Shown piece by piece: positions 1-10,871 of a stretch of DNA of 64,000 bases; the stretch's first letter is position 1; each line of letters starts with the position of its first letter. The translations under genes and the position numbers were made by a program. The stretch lies in contig NC_045144.1 of the NCBI RefSeq assembly GCF_008831285.2, positions 1,178,001 through 1,242,000 of the forward strand, given 5' to 3'. The notes under the pieces are model-generated. The model saw only the letters and a list, made by a program, of their open reading frames with translations, was not told the origin of the DNA and did not search any database. Source of the DNA: Nymphaea colorata. Its lineage: Eukaryota > Streptophyta > Magnoliopsida > Nymphaeales > Nymphaeaceae.

Positions 1-2
1 GG

Positions 3-128
3 ATGTATAGAAGTGTGACAGCTAGCTTAGCCATTTTCGAGAATGTTTTCCAGCAGAACATGCGTGTGAAATATGATTTGGGGAAGGGGCCGCTTTCTTT
101 TGCACCAATTGAATGTACTCAGGGCTAA
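3..128 (+). pseudogene. Aspartic protease copy D, C-terminal end only (nepenthesin/CDR1-like, A1 family)
   Basis: The frame beginning at the ATG at 3-5 reads through motifs ending in [18 protein letters not shown] and stops at TAA 126-128. This is the extreme C-terminus of a plant pepsin-like aspartic protease: the family ends with a GN-x-x-Q-x-N-x-x-V-x-YDL element followed by L-S/G-F-A-P-x-x-C. The 41 residues match the C-terminus of copy C (reverse strand, 48990 upward) at about 93% of bases and that of copy A more distantly. The rest of the copy lies outside the window, so I cannot say whether it is whole upstream; its partner C is broken. FGNVFQQN of copy C reads FENVFQQN here, changing a conserved glycine. 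I call it a pseudogene because its closest relatives are, which is an inference. Confidence 0.8.
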
Positions 129-131
129 AGG

Positions 132-204
<73 letters not shown>
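132..204. repeat. (CA)n(TA)n microsatellite in the aspartic protease 3' UTR
   Basis: A CA dinucleotide run passes into a TA run immediately after the stop codon of protease copy D. Copies A and C carry a TA-type run at the same place. It generates a spurious reading frame rich in HT and IY. Confidence 0.97.
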
Positions 205-207
<3 letters not shown>

Positions 208-321
208 TTTTGTGATGATCTACGTGGTTCTCTGTACTAGCCTACAATTGGCAGCATTGGATGCTGCTTATGTTTTATGTCCTGATTGTCATGTGGTTGA
301 TGGTGTTATTTTTTCATGTTG

Positions 322-327
322 AATAAA
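322..327 (+). promoter_or_regulatory. Putative polyadenylation signal of protease copy D
   Basis: AATAAA lies about 195 bases after the stop codon in a stretch that is also conserved downstream of copy A, where AATAAA is at 17077-17082. Conservation of the 3' flank between copies supports it as the ancestral 3' UTR signal. Confidence 0.45.
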
Positions 328-429
328 TATATGTATCTTGTTTTAAAGATGTTTTCCCCTCCGTTTAAGTTTAAAGCTTAACTTAGATATGTTTGAGTGA
401 GTATGAACACTAACTATGGGTTTAACTCG

Positions 430-1290
430 ACAGTCGCTAATACTAGCAATTCTGTTGCTAATAAGTAATCGCGACGGTCAAAACTCCACCAACACAGGTC
501 CCATTGCCCAAATGATTGCCGATGAAAATGGCCATCATGTCTTAGTTGGGTTTGTTGTGACATTAGTTGCTTTAAGTTAGCATAATGGCCATGGAATGTG
601 CCTACACCTTATTGTAACTTTGACGATGGAATTTTTGGTCCCATAACACAATGTGTTCTGTGACGGTTATATAAGTCGCTTAACTTCACAATGTTTTTTA
701 ACTTTGCAACTAACATTGCTAACTCTTCATCAACAATGATGGATATTGTAGCTTGCACAGTGTACTGGCTAGCGACATATTTTCGAGTCCCTTACACATG
801 TTTGGAATGGATTTAGTACACAGCGACATATTCTTGAGTCGATGACAAATGTATGGGACAGATTTAGTACACAGCGACATATTTTCAAGTTCCTGACACA
901 TGTTTGGAACAGATTTTGGGATCACTGAAGAATATTAAACGAGTGCATGTGTAGCTAAAATTCGGAACATATAGTACCTGCTCAGCGTTTAATTCATTAG
1001 AACATTAATTTTTTTGTTAATTGAAATGCAGTTACGTTTCTTGAAATAAGAATATGGTGCTTTTATGTATTTTTTTTTAAAAAAGCAGAATATTATACTT
1101 AACAAGTTCCATCTAAGAGAATTGAAAAGTCTCAGCGCAGGTTACACAAAAGACTTTACCTCCAGAAAGTTGTAAGCTTCAATAGTCTTATATGTACTCT
1201 TTTTCATAAGGCCAAACAAAGAGATCATTGTACTCCGGGAAGAGTAGCATAACTGGTCGAGTTAAGAGTTTGGTGAGAGTCAGGTAGTCA
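430..1290 (+). repeat. Dispersed repeat S, copy 1 (downstream of protease copy D)
   Basis: An 0.8 kb segment begins near a CAGTCGCTAATACTAG motif. It contains paired GTGACGG/CGACGG motifs and three short tandem-like units of ATATTTTCRAGTYCCTGACAC type (about 775-915). Related copies are at 17180-17445 (shorter), 35735-36470 and, reversed, 47820-48690. Three of the four lie just past a protease 3' UTR, so those could be co-duplicated. The copy at 35735 has no protease beside it, so the segment can also stand alone. I see no clear terminal inverted repeats or coding capacity. It may be a non-autonomous DNA transposon, but the class is not determined. Confidence 0.75.
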
Positions 1291-1390
1291 GTTCCAATAC
1301 CATGAGCATTATTCACATGAACCATAAAGGTTGGCAGGATCTACTCCAAACTGAAGGGAGTGACAGTAAATTCACCTGGTTTTGATGTTT

Positions 1391-1480
1391 CTCTAGACCC
1401 TGGGGTAAAGGGGACGAGTAGAGCTTCTGCCCCTCATGCATGCAGGTGGCAGGTTCACTCCCACTCACCCATAACAAAGA
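1391..1480 (+). other. tRNA-like (SINE-like) motif pair, weak
   Basis: A TGGGGTAAAGGGG stretch followed about 50 bases later by CAGGTTCACTCCCAC resembles the A and B boxes of an internal RNA polymerase III promoter, as in plant SINEs. The same segment is present in the right arm near 47630-47700. There is no recognisable tRNA fold and no poly(A) or T tail next to it, so this is only a suggestion. Confidence 0.25.
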
Positions 1481-1900
1481 AGGGTTTTCTCCACAAGCAA
1501 AAGGTCCACTAAAATGTCACGCATTTGAGAACAGTGTCTATAAAAGTTGGCCTGAATTAATTTAAGTCAATTTGAATTGTTTGGCAAACCTGTTGTTTCC
1601 CCGTGTTGTTATTTAATTATCTTTAAATACTTTTAAGATTTTTCCTTTTCTATTTTTCACTTGTTTTTTTAAATATAGTAAGTATACTGATTTATCTTAC
1701 CAACAGCCTGCAGGTTGTTTCACTTTGGGTTTGGGTTCTGATTTCGATTGTTATAAACATTTATTAGAAACGAATGGTCTATAGAATGGATTCATTTTCA
1801 CTATTACCCAAATAAATATATATTGTTGAAGGTTCCACACTGCATTCAATCATCAAACAAGTAATATACTTAATTTGCTATTTATTTTAAATGTGCATTT

Positions 1901-2324
1901 GTCAGTGTGAATTCAAATTTTATTTTAAAAATTTTATACGAACCCTATTTTGATTGTCAGGACCATGAAATGCATGGAAGTATAAAAAATTGAGATTGGG
2001 GCTAGAGCCTTTGGTGGAGTCATACGTGGGCTGGTGTAGGCAGTTGCCCAAATGGTCCTATCAAATTTCGTTATTTTCATTTTTGCGTAAGCTTTTAACT
2101 ACTTGCTTCTTTATATGCACCAGTGACCCTATAGGTATGAGATTCTTTAAATTAGTGCCCCTAAGTCCAACATTCCTAACTCTAGCTGCCACTAACCATG
2201 GTTGGAGGTGGAACTAGCTAGATGATAAAATAATGAAGTTTCTGATATTGATTGTACCAAGTTTTTTCTTAATCATGTAATAAATATGTTACCAATTGGC
2301 AGCTTCCCCATTGACCGTCAGTGT
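1901..2324. mobile_element. 408 bp insertion flanked by an 8 bp direct repeat
   Basis: GTCAGTGT occurs at 1901-1908 and again at 2317-2324. The right arm of the inverted duplication has a single GTCAGTAT at this place and lacks the 408 bases between. This is what insertion with an 8 bp target-site duplication looks like. The inserted DNA is AT-rich, has no long open frame and shows no obvious terminal inverted repeat. An 8 bp duplication is typical of hAT elements, but the class remains open. The alternative, deletion between short repeats in the right arm, is possible and would leave a similar pattern. Confidence 0.7.
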
Positions 2325-2857
2325 CGAAAACTCAAGCAGCAATGATTGAAGAATCAACAAGCGACATCCCATGACAATGCTGGTGGCTAAAGTTCAGTTT
2401 CTCCTCCTCCACCACCCTTCTCTCCTCATTCTTCTTGACTTTTATTTGAATCCCTTGAATATTCAGGAATGACCCGGCCAATCCAGTTTTCAGTCAACCT
2501 GATGGGATCATATGAAAATCCCATCAAAGGATCTGTAATGGCCCACCAAGCAGGAAAGTTGCCATGATCTTTGAGAAAATTGATTTCTCACTACATGGAC
2601 AAGCTTGCCCTAACCCGTCAACTTGTAACCTCAACCTCATCTTTAGTGGCAGTACCCAAATTTTTTTACTGAACATCGCTTGAGTCACCGACCTGAGTTT
2701 GACAGTACCCTTGTGGGCACTATGAAGTGACTGGAACTGAGTCCAGCTTTATCACAATATAATTTTTGACTAACTGGTGTGGGTAAATATGGTGCACACT
2801 GACCCACCCTTAGCTCTGCTACTGCCCTTCTTACAACAGAGTCCCCTCACAATTTAC

Positions 2858-3105
2858 AATGTCAGCTGGTGTCTAGAAATTAATGACACAGACAGTGGAT
2901 TAAATTATTTATTTAATTACCTACTTAACATTTCAATAAAGCGAGGGTTTCCCTCGGCAGTTTCCCAGAAAAAATTACCTACTTGATATCACAAGCAGTG
3001 GCTGCCGGATGGGCATTCAGACCAATTACATTATTATACTTGAAAATATATGTTAGGTACGGGAAAACTATATATGTTACACTTATAACATGATAACTCG
3101 ATTGC
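2858..3105 (+). repeat. Dispersed repeat T, copy 1
   Basis: The segment contains AATAAAGCGAGGG, TTTCCCAG and AATTACATTATTATACTTG landmarks. It is repeated at 32119-32355 in the same orientation and, as part of the right arm, reversed at 46430-46675. No coding capacity is visible. Confidence 0.75.
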
Positions 3106-3529
3106 AAGATAATCTAAGAAAGGTTATCGTTTGAGAGCAATGTGTTATACTAGTGCGACTAGGGTGGAAGCGCTATGCCAGTTGATGGACATTTGGCTCT
3201 ACTCACATGGGCATGGGCATTATGGGAAGCCGGATTTCAGTTTTCACTCAAACTGAAACTTGAAACTGGTTATGTTTACACCCCTATGTATAAAAAAATG
3301 TACATAATAAGTAAAAAATAAAAATAATTTCTTAGAAGGACAAAAAGGGTTTATGAAAAAGCAAAAAATCCCAAAATATACACTTATTTACAAAAAAAGT
3401 CAAAAATACCCCAACTCCTTTCTTTTTTTTTTCTTTGGTATACATTTGCGTGTACAACCTTGTGCATGTAACTCGATATTAATATATGTTATTTTATGTT
3501 CCCAAGAAAGAGATCAGGATGGGTATTTT

Positions 3530-3925
3530 CCCACATAGAAGGCATATGAGAAACATCAAATGGTAATTGGTGGGTCCTGTCTGGACATATACATGTAAAA
3601 ACAGTATGGCTGGACCATTGACGCAGGGCCCAACCTGGTCTCTTGGATTGCTATTTTGACAAGTAATGACAGGTCGAACACAATGAGGAGCCAGCCACTC
3701 ATTTATTTCCATTATTTGGTTTGATAAGTAGCGACTGGCCGAACACAACGAGCAGCCACTCATTTATTTTCTACATTTAGTTTTCCAAAGAAAGACCAGC
3801 CTGGTCCATTTGGTGTCCTTTGACCGGACCGGGCACAAGCCCTGTACTGACAACACGAACCAATATCACTGGACAAGGTAGGGGTGTAAACAAGGAGGCC
3901 CAGGCTATCGCGGTAAAGAACTCAT
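3530..3925 (+). repeat. Dispersed repeat R, copy 1, with an internal duplication
   Basis: Shared landmarks are GAGAAACATCAA, GGCTGGACCATTGA, TTCTTGGAT or its variant, a GTCRAACACAATGAG block, TTAGTTTTC and a terminal GGCC-rich ATCGC segment. Other copies are at 33800-34160, 36545-36790 and 38740-39000. Only this copy repeats the GTCGAACACAATGAGGAGCC block (about 3658-3715 and 3722-3780). No terminal inverted repeats were recognised. It is probably a non-autonomous element of unknown class. Confidence 0.75.
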
Positions 3926-3932
3926 GGGTGGC

Positions 3933-3940
<8 letters not shown>

Positions 3941-3969
<29 letters not shown>
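3941..3969. repeat. (CT)n microsatellite
   Basis: About 14 uninterrupted TC units directly follow the 3' end of repeat R copy 1. Confidence 0.97.
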
Positions 3970-3973
<4 letters not shown>

Positions 3974-4359
3974 TGTCCCTGTGAATATATATATTTATAC
4001 ATATAAGATGATAAAAAAACATACCACTTAGTAAGGGACGGAAGCCAGGCCTATTAAATATCTTTTTTCGTAATTTAGCAGTATCTTCAAATATATTTGG
4101 TGATAAACATACATTAAGTTAGTTATTTTTTATTTTATTAATATACCATAATAATTAAGAAAGAGATGGCTCTTATCACATTAAAATTTTAATAGTAGAA
4201 AAAAACACTTCTTTTTATGAAAGTAATTTGAACTTGAACATTATTTAGATTAAATTAGTGTTTATAATGAACAAATTAGGAGATTCACATTTTGTTCAAA
4301 ACACTTTTTAACACAAATATAAGAGGTCTGTTGGTTTTTGTTTGTGACCGAAGTAGTGC

Positions 4360-4390
<31 letters not shown>
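4360..4390. repeat. (GT)n(TA)n microsatellite
   Basis: A compound GT then TA run sits 30 bases upstream of repeat U copy A. Confidence 0.95.
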
Positions 4391-4420
4391 ATTTTCAATG
4401 ACATTGCTATCTCTTTTATA

Positions 4421-5279
4421 AGGACCGTGGTGTAGGTACTGTGAATAGCATTAAAATAGGGAAGGGGAAGTTGGTCGATCAAACCAAGGCATCTTTCAGA
4501 TGTGGTTTCATTAGCATATCAGTCTTCTATATGCTTTTGTGGTGATGCTGATCTGTGTTGAAGTCGATGATATATGTGAGAGACTTCCTACATAAAAAAG
4601 GACCAAAAGTTGTGGAAACTCATTCTTCTGCTTGAAGAGTCATATTTAGCACTTGTTGGACATAATAAAAAGACGGTCAATTGCCTCTGATGTAACAGAT
4701 TTTGATTTTTATTGTTGTCATGGTATTCATAATTCATGTTCTTCCATAGCCACCATATTGCCATGGGAACACAATCTTCCAACTTCATATAAGTATTTTG
4801 ATTCGAGCCTTTTTATTCCACCTCCACGTCTGCGTCTCTTTCACCAAGTCTGAAACTGTAATATCAACGATGATAGAACTGTCATATCATGTAAACTAAT
4901 GGTTCCTATTCAACAGGTGGTTCCTCTCTTTTTTGACTTGTCTACCACTGAAAGTGAAAATGTGGTGGAAGAAAGAAACAAAGAAATAGCTCCATGCCAT
5001 TTGAGTTCTCTTGCATGTGTAGAATAGAGAGAGAGAGGGACAGAGAAAGAGATGGGTATTACATGTTTTATTCTTATTTTAAATAGTAGTCCGCACTGTC
5101 GAGTGGGAGAGAGAGATGAGCTTACGGGTGCCCCCAAGTAATTTTATAGGAAATAAGTAGTTTTATGGGAAATGAAACATGAATTAAACAATTCTCCAAC
5201 CTGTTAAGCCCAAAGAAAAAAGACACAAAAATACAATTGGCCTCATAGATGGCTCATTTTTTGAAATTATTGGGTTGTA
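4421..5279 (+). repeat. Direct repeat U, copy A (859 bp)
   Basis: It begins AGGACCGTGGTGTAGGTACT and ends near TTATTGGGTTGTA. It is repeated in the same orientation at 10872-11713, and its middle part again at 10632-10827. Similarity is continuous and roughly 88-90% by eye. The two full copies flank 5.6 kb that includes a reverse-strand copia remnant, so they could be mistaken for its LTRs. However, they do not begin TG or end CA, and that copia element has its own 349 bp LTR. No protein match was seen. Confidence 0.85.
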
Positions 5280-5696
5280 TTGATATGGTAGAAACTTTTG
5301 GTAAAATGGATTTAGGTTAAGGATTCATGACTTACCCATTGAGTGACTTTGCCACTAGATATTTCCAAAATGAGTACTACCATGTCTGGATTCAATAGAT
5401 ATGTTGTTATTCCAGGCTTCCTTACCTTTTAAGGCAAGGTCTATGGTAAAGAAAATCCAATGCCTTTTTGGTCCACTTTTTGAAATTGTAAACAAAAGCA
5501 AGACCTAGAAACGAAATGTCTTTTCTTTCTTTGTCCATCCTTTCCTCACTTTCTCCTTTCCCTTTCCATTCTAGCCATCATCCAAAGCATTTGGATGATG
5601 AATTTTTGCCAACCAAACATTTTTTCAAAAATGTGGACTATGTGTGGGCCTTTTAAATTCAAATTTGGATGATGAATTTTTGCCAACCAAACATGT
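5280..5696. other. Stretch without a gene; 30 bp direct repeat
   Basis: There is no supported reading frame. A 30 bp segment starting TTGGATGATGAATTTTTGCC occurs at 5591-5620 and 5665-5694, 74 bases apart. The second copy ends exactly where recognisable copia coding sequence begins, so the junction of the truncated element lies here. No 3' LTR matching 7269-7617 is present. Confidence 0.6.
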
Positions 5697-7194
5697 CATT
5701 TATAATTCAAATTTGATAATAAAATATTCAAGGCATGACATGATGGGTGGCTAAGTCTCTGGTGCCAAAGTCCCCAATCTCGATTGATTTGGGGAGTCAA
5801 GGCACATTCATTAATTTTCAGTACATATAGCCCGTTTTCTTGAGTTTCCACACCAATCTTCCACTTTGATATAGGGTCCTGCAATACATTGTTAGTGGGG
5901 GAAAAATAACTTGGCAATTTAAATCTTTAACAATTTTTGAAACGGACAACAAGTTACTTGAGAGATCAGGCACATAAAGCACTTTAGATTTAACACCATT
6001 TCTATGAAAATCTAACTCTTCTCCTTGAACAAGCATTGAGGAGCCATTCGCAGTAACATGATTTTTTTTCTAGGCATTGAAGAATAATTACTAAGGTTAT
6101 GGCAGTTCATAGACATATGATCACTAGCTCTAGAATCGATTATCCAATAATCAGACTTGAGGGAAATAAGAGCATTACCGGTAACACTTGTTGATGTTGC
6201 AGTAGCATTTTTCTGCTCTTACCATGATGATCCTTGACATTTTTAAGTAGTTCACTTATTTTTTCCAGCAGCTGAGTAAGATCCGAAGTATCCAAAGTTT
6301 TGGCTGTAACTTTGGCTACGGCAGTGGTGCTTTCTTTTTCTTTTTTCTTTTTTTTTGGCCTCATGGTGGTTGGTTTTTCATGGAGGAACCAACACCTTTC
6401 CTTTTTACAATGAGAACATAATCGTCGTGGACAGTTCTTCCACTTGTTTTCACTGTTTTTATCAACTCCATAGAAGGCAACCTATTCTACATTACCAGAG
6501 TTGTCCTTTGGAGGATCAAAATTTTGAAGCATTACCTTTTTCTAGATTCATCTCTTATAAGAATAGAACAAACAGTGGGAAGAGAACGAAGTTCCAGGGA
6601 CATTAAAATCTGGCTTCGGATGGGTTCTTACTCTGGGCCAAGAGTCACAAGAAGTACAAAAAATTTCTGTTGTTCACGTTTTTTTTCTCTGGATCAAAGA
6701 GTAGCAGACATATCCATAAGATAGTCAAGTTCATCCCACATACCTTGTATGTTGCCTAGGAGATTGCTGAAATTTTTGTTTTGCTTCTTAAGATCCCAAA
6801 TGACTTGAGAGAGTTGATACATATGAGCAATGTCATTTTTCTCACTATATGGTTCCTTCACCTTCCTCCAAATTTGGTGAGCAGTTTCTGCGAAGTAAAA
6901 TCCTTGAGTGACCTTAGGCACCATAGAGTTAATCAACCAAGACATTATGAGATGATTGGTGGATCGCCATTCTCTGTAAGTTGGATCTGTTTCAGTAGGT
7001 TTTGGAAGATCTTCAGTAACAAAATTCAGCTTGCTTGTGCCACTCAAATAGAGCATCACAAATTTGGACCAAGCTAAATAGTCGCTGCCAATTAAAAGTA
7101 CAGAAGTAATTTTGTTTGCAGGGCTTGGTTGCTCCTGCACGATAATTTCTTCCACCACTTTGCTGGTGGTTCCAAAGCTTGAGTCTTCTGTCAT
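5697..7194 (-). pseudogene. Ty1-copia retrotransposon gag-protease-pre-integrase remnant, 3'-truncated
   Basis: Read on the reverse strand, the gag frame starts at the ATG at 7194 (MTEDSSF), 62 bases after the primer site. It contains the copia gag pattern LLIGSDYLAWSKF and a W-D-L-K-K element, and is open to 6694. A zinc-knuckle-like CSHCKK region and a lysine-rich stretch follow (about 6360-6330). The protease shows WIIDSRASDHMSMNC near 6150-6120, so the catalytic DSG is now DSR. The protease end YVPDLSSNLLSVSKI is at about 5960. The pre-integrase LWHQRLSHPSCHAL is near 5760, and homology stops at 5697. Several stops and frame changes separate these pieces. Integrase core, RT, RNase H and the 3' LTR are missing. 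It is a dead, truncated element. Confidence 0.9.
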
Positions 7195-7256
7195 GATGAA
7201 ATGAGCAAGATCAAGCACCAGGAGATAAGCAAAATGTGCCAAGAATGAAAGTCAAT

Positions 7257-7268
7257 GCTCTGATACCA
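7257..7268 (-). other. Retrotransposon primer binding site (initiator tRNA-Met)
   Basis: On the reverse strand this reads TGGTATCAGAGC, a perfect match to the classic plant copia primer site complementary to the 3' end of tRNA-iMet. It directly abuts the end of the LTR at 7269, which fixes the element's orientation and 5' LTR boundary. Confidence 0.95.
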
Positions 7269-7617
7269 TGTTGAAATGGGATAAAGAAAGAGAACCAAGA
7301 AACAACACTGATTTTTATGTGGTTCGGTCCATAGACATACATCCACGATGAATGCTACAGCAGTTGCTCCTTTGATTTTCCCTGTTTCCTTATTTTCTTT
7401 CTTTGCTTTACAAGTATATATACGATACATGAGGAAAGCAAAAGACAATGCATACGATCATTGGTACACTTTACATATAAAATCAAAATTATCGAGGAAA
7501 GAATGTCAGTAACGTATATTGCAGCAATTTTTCCAATGTTCAAATCGATTTCAATAAGGCAAGAATGAGAATGATCCATTGAGCATGCTGCGCTAGATGT
7601 AACACCCACTTTCAACA
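7269..7617 (-). mobile_element. 5' LTR of the copia remnant (349 bp)
   Basis: The segment is bounded by the perfect 7 bp inverted repeat TGTTGAA ... TTCAACA and lies next to the tRNA-Met primer site. It contains the GGACCGAACCAC-type motif common at the end of plant copia LTRs (reverse strand). The base next to the outer edge begins TCATG (7618-7622), a candidate 5 bp target-site copy. Its partner cannot be found because the 3' end of the element is missing. A VAL-, gag- or host-like frame was not seen inside. Confidence 0.9.
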
Positions 7618-9635
7618 TCATGAAATTCATAATTCCTCTTCTGATGTAACAGATTTCGACCTTTCTTTATCCGTTTCCCTCTTTCTCTCTCACAATCTGT
7701 CGACCTCTCTTTATCTATCAATCTCGCTTTGTCACTTTTACCTTCTCCTCCTCCTTCTTGGTTCAGAGAATGCCAGATCGTGTGCTCTTTCCTCTCCACA
7801 ATGAAACCCAAAGATTTCCCACTAAAAGTGTCTGTCTCTCATTCTCGATTGCTCGACCAAGAAGCCATTTAATGCCAACGTCATCACCTCATTGCACAAA
7901 CCTAACATGCCCACCACATCGTGCAGGGTCTCTACCTTCCCCATCAGTGACCCAACTTGCAGTCTGAATGGCATCATCTCTTCTACCCCAACCAGCAGCC
8001 TCCAAGCCCTCACACAACCCGCAGTGCATCACCATCACTCTTCATCCCCTATCTGCCCCCCAACCTGTTGTCCACTGTCAAGCTTGTAGTAGGTGCATGT
8101 GGAGAGTAAATGTCTATTTTGAGGTTGAAGATTCATAGTAATTAAAAACGAGCAAAAAAGAGTCGCACAATCATCCCCTGCTGCTGCTCAATGGATTAAT
8201 TTGGTAGAAAGGATGGATAATCCTCCTCTATTCTTCTCTACTTACCAGATGATCATTCTCCAAATAGGTCGATTTGAAGCCTTGCAACCAGAAACAATCT
8301 CTTCATGCAAATGTTTAATCATAGTGTTTCTCTCCCTGCAAATAGCTGATCTCTTTCTTGCACAATAACACTGTGATCATTTTGCACAAGAGAAGATCTG
8401 TGGGGATTGTCAGTTATTTCTTCATATTCATGTTGGTAGAACTTCTTTATTATTTTCTCCTAGTGATTGGACACTTGACCTTCTTTTTTTTTCTTTTCTT
8501 GAGAAAGAGTGAAACTAGAGATGGGATCGTTTTTCACCATTTTTTCTTATGTTATCTTAGATTGTCAATTTTCTTTATCCATTTTCCTTTGTCTTAAAAA
8601 AGAAAAAACAATTAACATGACATGGAAAGCATGAGGCAGGGGATTGAAACCTACACATCACTCAATTGGCTGCCTTGATCCAACACAATCCATTTTCAAT
8701 CAACATGAAAAAGTTTGTATTATAATTTCTGTAAACTTTTCAAGGAAGTAAGTGATAGGGTGGTTCTACGCCGAAGTTTTCAAATTTCATATACTAAATC
8801 TCTAAGATCAGTGTTGATGAGGAGAGCAGTTTGTTGATATGTTTGCATTCCCAAAATTTCTTTGATTTTTGAATTGCTTCAGCAATATAAAATTTTATTT
8901 TTGAAATGAGAGAGAGGGAATCACCCGTCTGTATGAAGATTGATTGTTCTCGGGATCTTTATGAGGATAACCAATCCAATGGCCATACTTATTCTTGATG
9001 CATTTCACTTTTCCTTAAAAATCTTTTTCATTCTAAATATGGTGTGGTGTTTGGAGAAAATGTTGAAGATTTGATGTTTCAAATTTTTGAGAAAGTTTTA
9101 AAGAATCATTTAAGAGCATAATCCATTTTGATTTGAGAGATTTTGAATTGAGAAATCTTTGCAAATATTATTTAGAAACCTATGGAAGATAATATGGGTA
9201 TTTTAAAGATCATTTTTTAATGTTGATTTAGTGTCCTCTTAAGAACTTAAGTAAATTTAAGATTTTCCTCTAATTTGGTATTACATCGCTAAAGATTCAT
9301 TTCATGTTACTTAAATTCTTTTAGAGAAATGCATGTGATTATTTGTGAATTTCTCAAGTGCATGTGAATGTATGAATGGATTGAACTTACATAATTGGAA
9401 GCAAATCCTTCATTCCTACTATAACATTTATCTAAAAGCATTTTTACCATCACATACGTGTAAGATTTCCACTTTTATTTACATAATTGTCTTCAATATT
9501 CTTATGAAGAGAGACAAATTTTTGAAAATGGAATGAGGTTGTAGACTATCAAGCATGATTCTAATATTAGATCATTAATTGAGTTTTGGTCTCAATGAAG
9601 TTGATAAACAAATATTAAAATCCTAGACCTTAGGG
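7618..9635. other. Two kilobases without a recognised gene
   Basis: About 7650-8090 is pyrimidine- and then C-rich with overlapping frames on both strands (up to 85 codons), none with a motif I know. After 8100 the sequence is AT-rich with no frame worth reporting. A short AGGTTTCAATCCCCTGC-like motif on the reverse strand near 8650 resembles a B box but has no companion. I see nothing else. Confidence 0.4.
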
Positions 9636-9682
9636 AAGAGGTGTTTGAGAAAATGTGTTTGAAATGTTTGAGAAAATGTGTT
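9636..9682. repeat. Short tandem repeat, about 23 bp unit, two copies
   Basis: GTTTGAGAAAATGTGTTTGA is repeated twice in succession. Confidence 0.85.
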
Positions 9683-9848
9683 TGAAAAAATTGAAAGAAA
9701 TGAAAAGAAAATAAAGAAGAAATGATTCTTAGTAATGTCTTAATTTTTAAAAGAGAGAGGTGCATATATGTATACATATATATAGTCACATGTATACATA
9801 TGTGAAAAGTTATAAAAGAAAGATTTTAAATCTAATAGAAAGAGAGAG

Positions 9849-10141
9849 GTAGAAGAAGATTTTTTTTAGAGAGAGAAAATAAAATCACATATAAATTCAT
9901 TTATATGTATACGTATATAAAAAATTGTAAAAGAAAATGTTAAACTATAGGGAAAAGAAGATAAAGAGAGGTAATTATGTGTATGCTGGTAGAAGAAGTT
10001 TTTTTTAGAGAGAGAGATTTTAGAGAGAGAAAATGAAATGCACATACAAATTGATTTATATGTGTACGTATATAAAAAAAATGTAAACGAAAATGTTAAA
10101 CTGTAGGGAAAAGAAGACAAAGAGAGGTAATTATGTGTATG
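9849..10141. repeat. Tandem duplication, period 154 bp
   Basis: The unit beginning TAGAGAGAGAAAAT occurs at 9867 and 10021, and continues through a GTATATAAAAAA motif to AGGTAATTATGTGTATG. The unit is purine- and AT-rich, with no coding function apparent. Confidence 0.85.
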
Positions 10142-10631
10142 TATAAGTATATGACACGTATATACACATATGCCTTTATGAATGTTGAAATCAAGAAATA
10201 ACTTGAAAAATATCTGACTTCAGTTTTTCTATATAAGTCGATGAGGAACTTGGGCTCATGCAAGAGGCTAAATTATGTTTCCGAAGCCTCATTGAAGATG
10301 GTTCTTGCTTTCAAAATTCTTTTGAAACATGAATCCAAATATTTTTATATGTGAGCATAAATAATAATCATTTCATCTATTACAAGGAAATGGAGAGCAA
10401 CATTAAAAAGCTCTTATTGGGATCCATATTCGGGTGATTTCAGGAAGATGCATTTTTTAACATGTACACTGAAGGGCTTTTTCAGGTTGGACAAATCCTA
10501 ACATCAAAATCAACATAATAATGAAGAAATTCCAACCCAAACGCTCATTCTTATTGTTTATTTGCATATTAATTAAAAAAATTAGTTTACTATGCGTGAA
10601 CATCATCTCAAACATGAACAATTAACAACAT
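10142..10631. other. AT-rich stretch without recognised features
   Basis: I see no gene, RNA or repeat that I can support here. Confidence 0.4.
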
Positions 10632-10827
10632 GAACGATTGACAAAGTCCTATCATGTAAATTAATCATTTCAATTCAACAGGACGGTTCACCTTTTTTTG
10701 AATTCTCCATCACTAAAAGTGAAAGTGTGGTGGAAGAATGAAATAACGTGACAGCTCTATGCCTTTTCAGTTCTTATGCATGTCTAGAGAGAGAGGGAGC
10801 GAGAGCAAACAGAAAGATGGGAATTCC
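10632..10827 (+). repeat. Direct repeat U, partial copy B
   Basis: This segment matches about 4868-5058 of copy A (landmarks ATCATGTAAA, TTCAACAGG and CACTRAAAGTGAAAGTGTGG). It lies just upstream of full copy C, separated by 44 unrelated bases. It is more diverged than copy C is from A. Confidence 0.75.
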
Positions 10828-10871
10828 TTCCGGCAATAGCTAGTGTTGATCGACGATCATGAAGATTCATG

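Larger units (their letters stand above)
1..3505 (+). repeat. Left arm of a large inverted duplication
   Basis: This stretch reappears in reverse complement at 46031-49117. Bases 1, 3-5 and about 3460-3470 pair with about 49117, 49113-49115 and 46061-46070. Matching landmarks, in order, are the protease C-terminus, the TA microsatellite, the polyadenylation signal, the segment with repeated ATATGTCGCT motifs, the GGGACGAGTAGAGC segment and the T repeat. The left arm is about 418 bp longer, and nearly all of that is one insertion (1909-2324). The match stops near 3505, beyond which the two sides differ. The arms look roughly 90% identical by eye, so this is an old duplication and not an assembly echo. 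The left arm may extend beyond the window start. Confidence 0.9.

Noticed and set aside
113-322. 69-codon frame across the CA/TA microsatellite
   Set aside because: It is a dinucleotide-repeat translation (HT and IY runs) over the protease 3' UTR. Similar frames at 16807, 28633, 48770-49096 and 54243-54480 were rejected for the same reason.
719-925. 68-codon reverse frame with repeated NMSLCTKS units
   Set aside because: It comes from short tandem units within repeat S and has a mirror frame at 48167-48373. No family or start context supports a protein.
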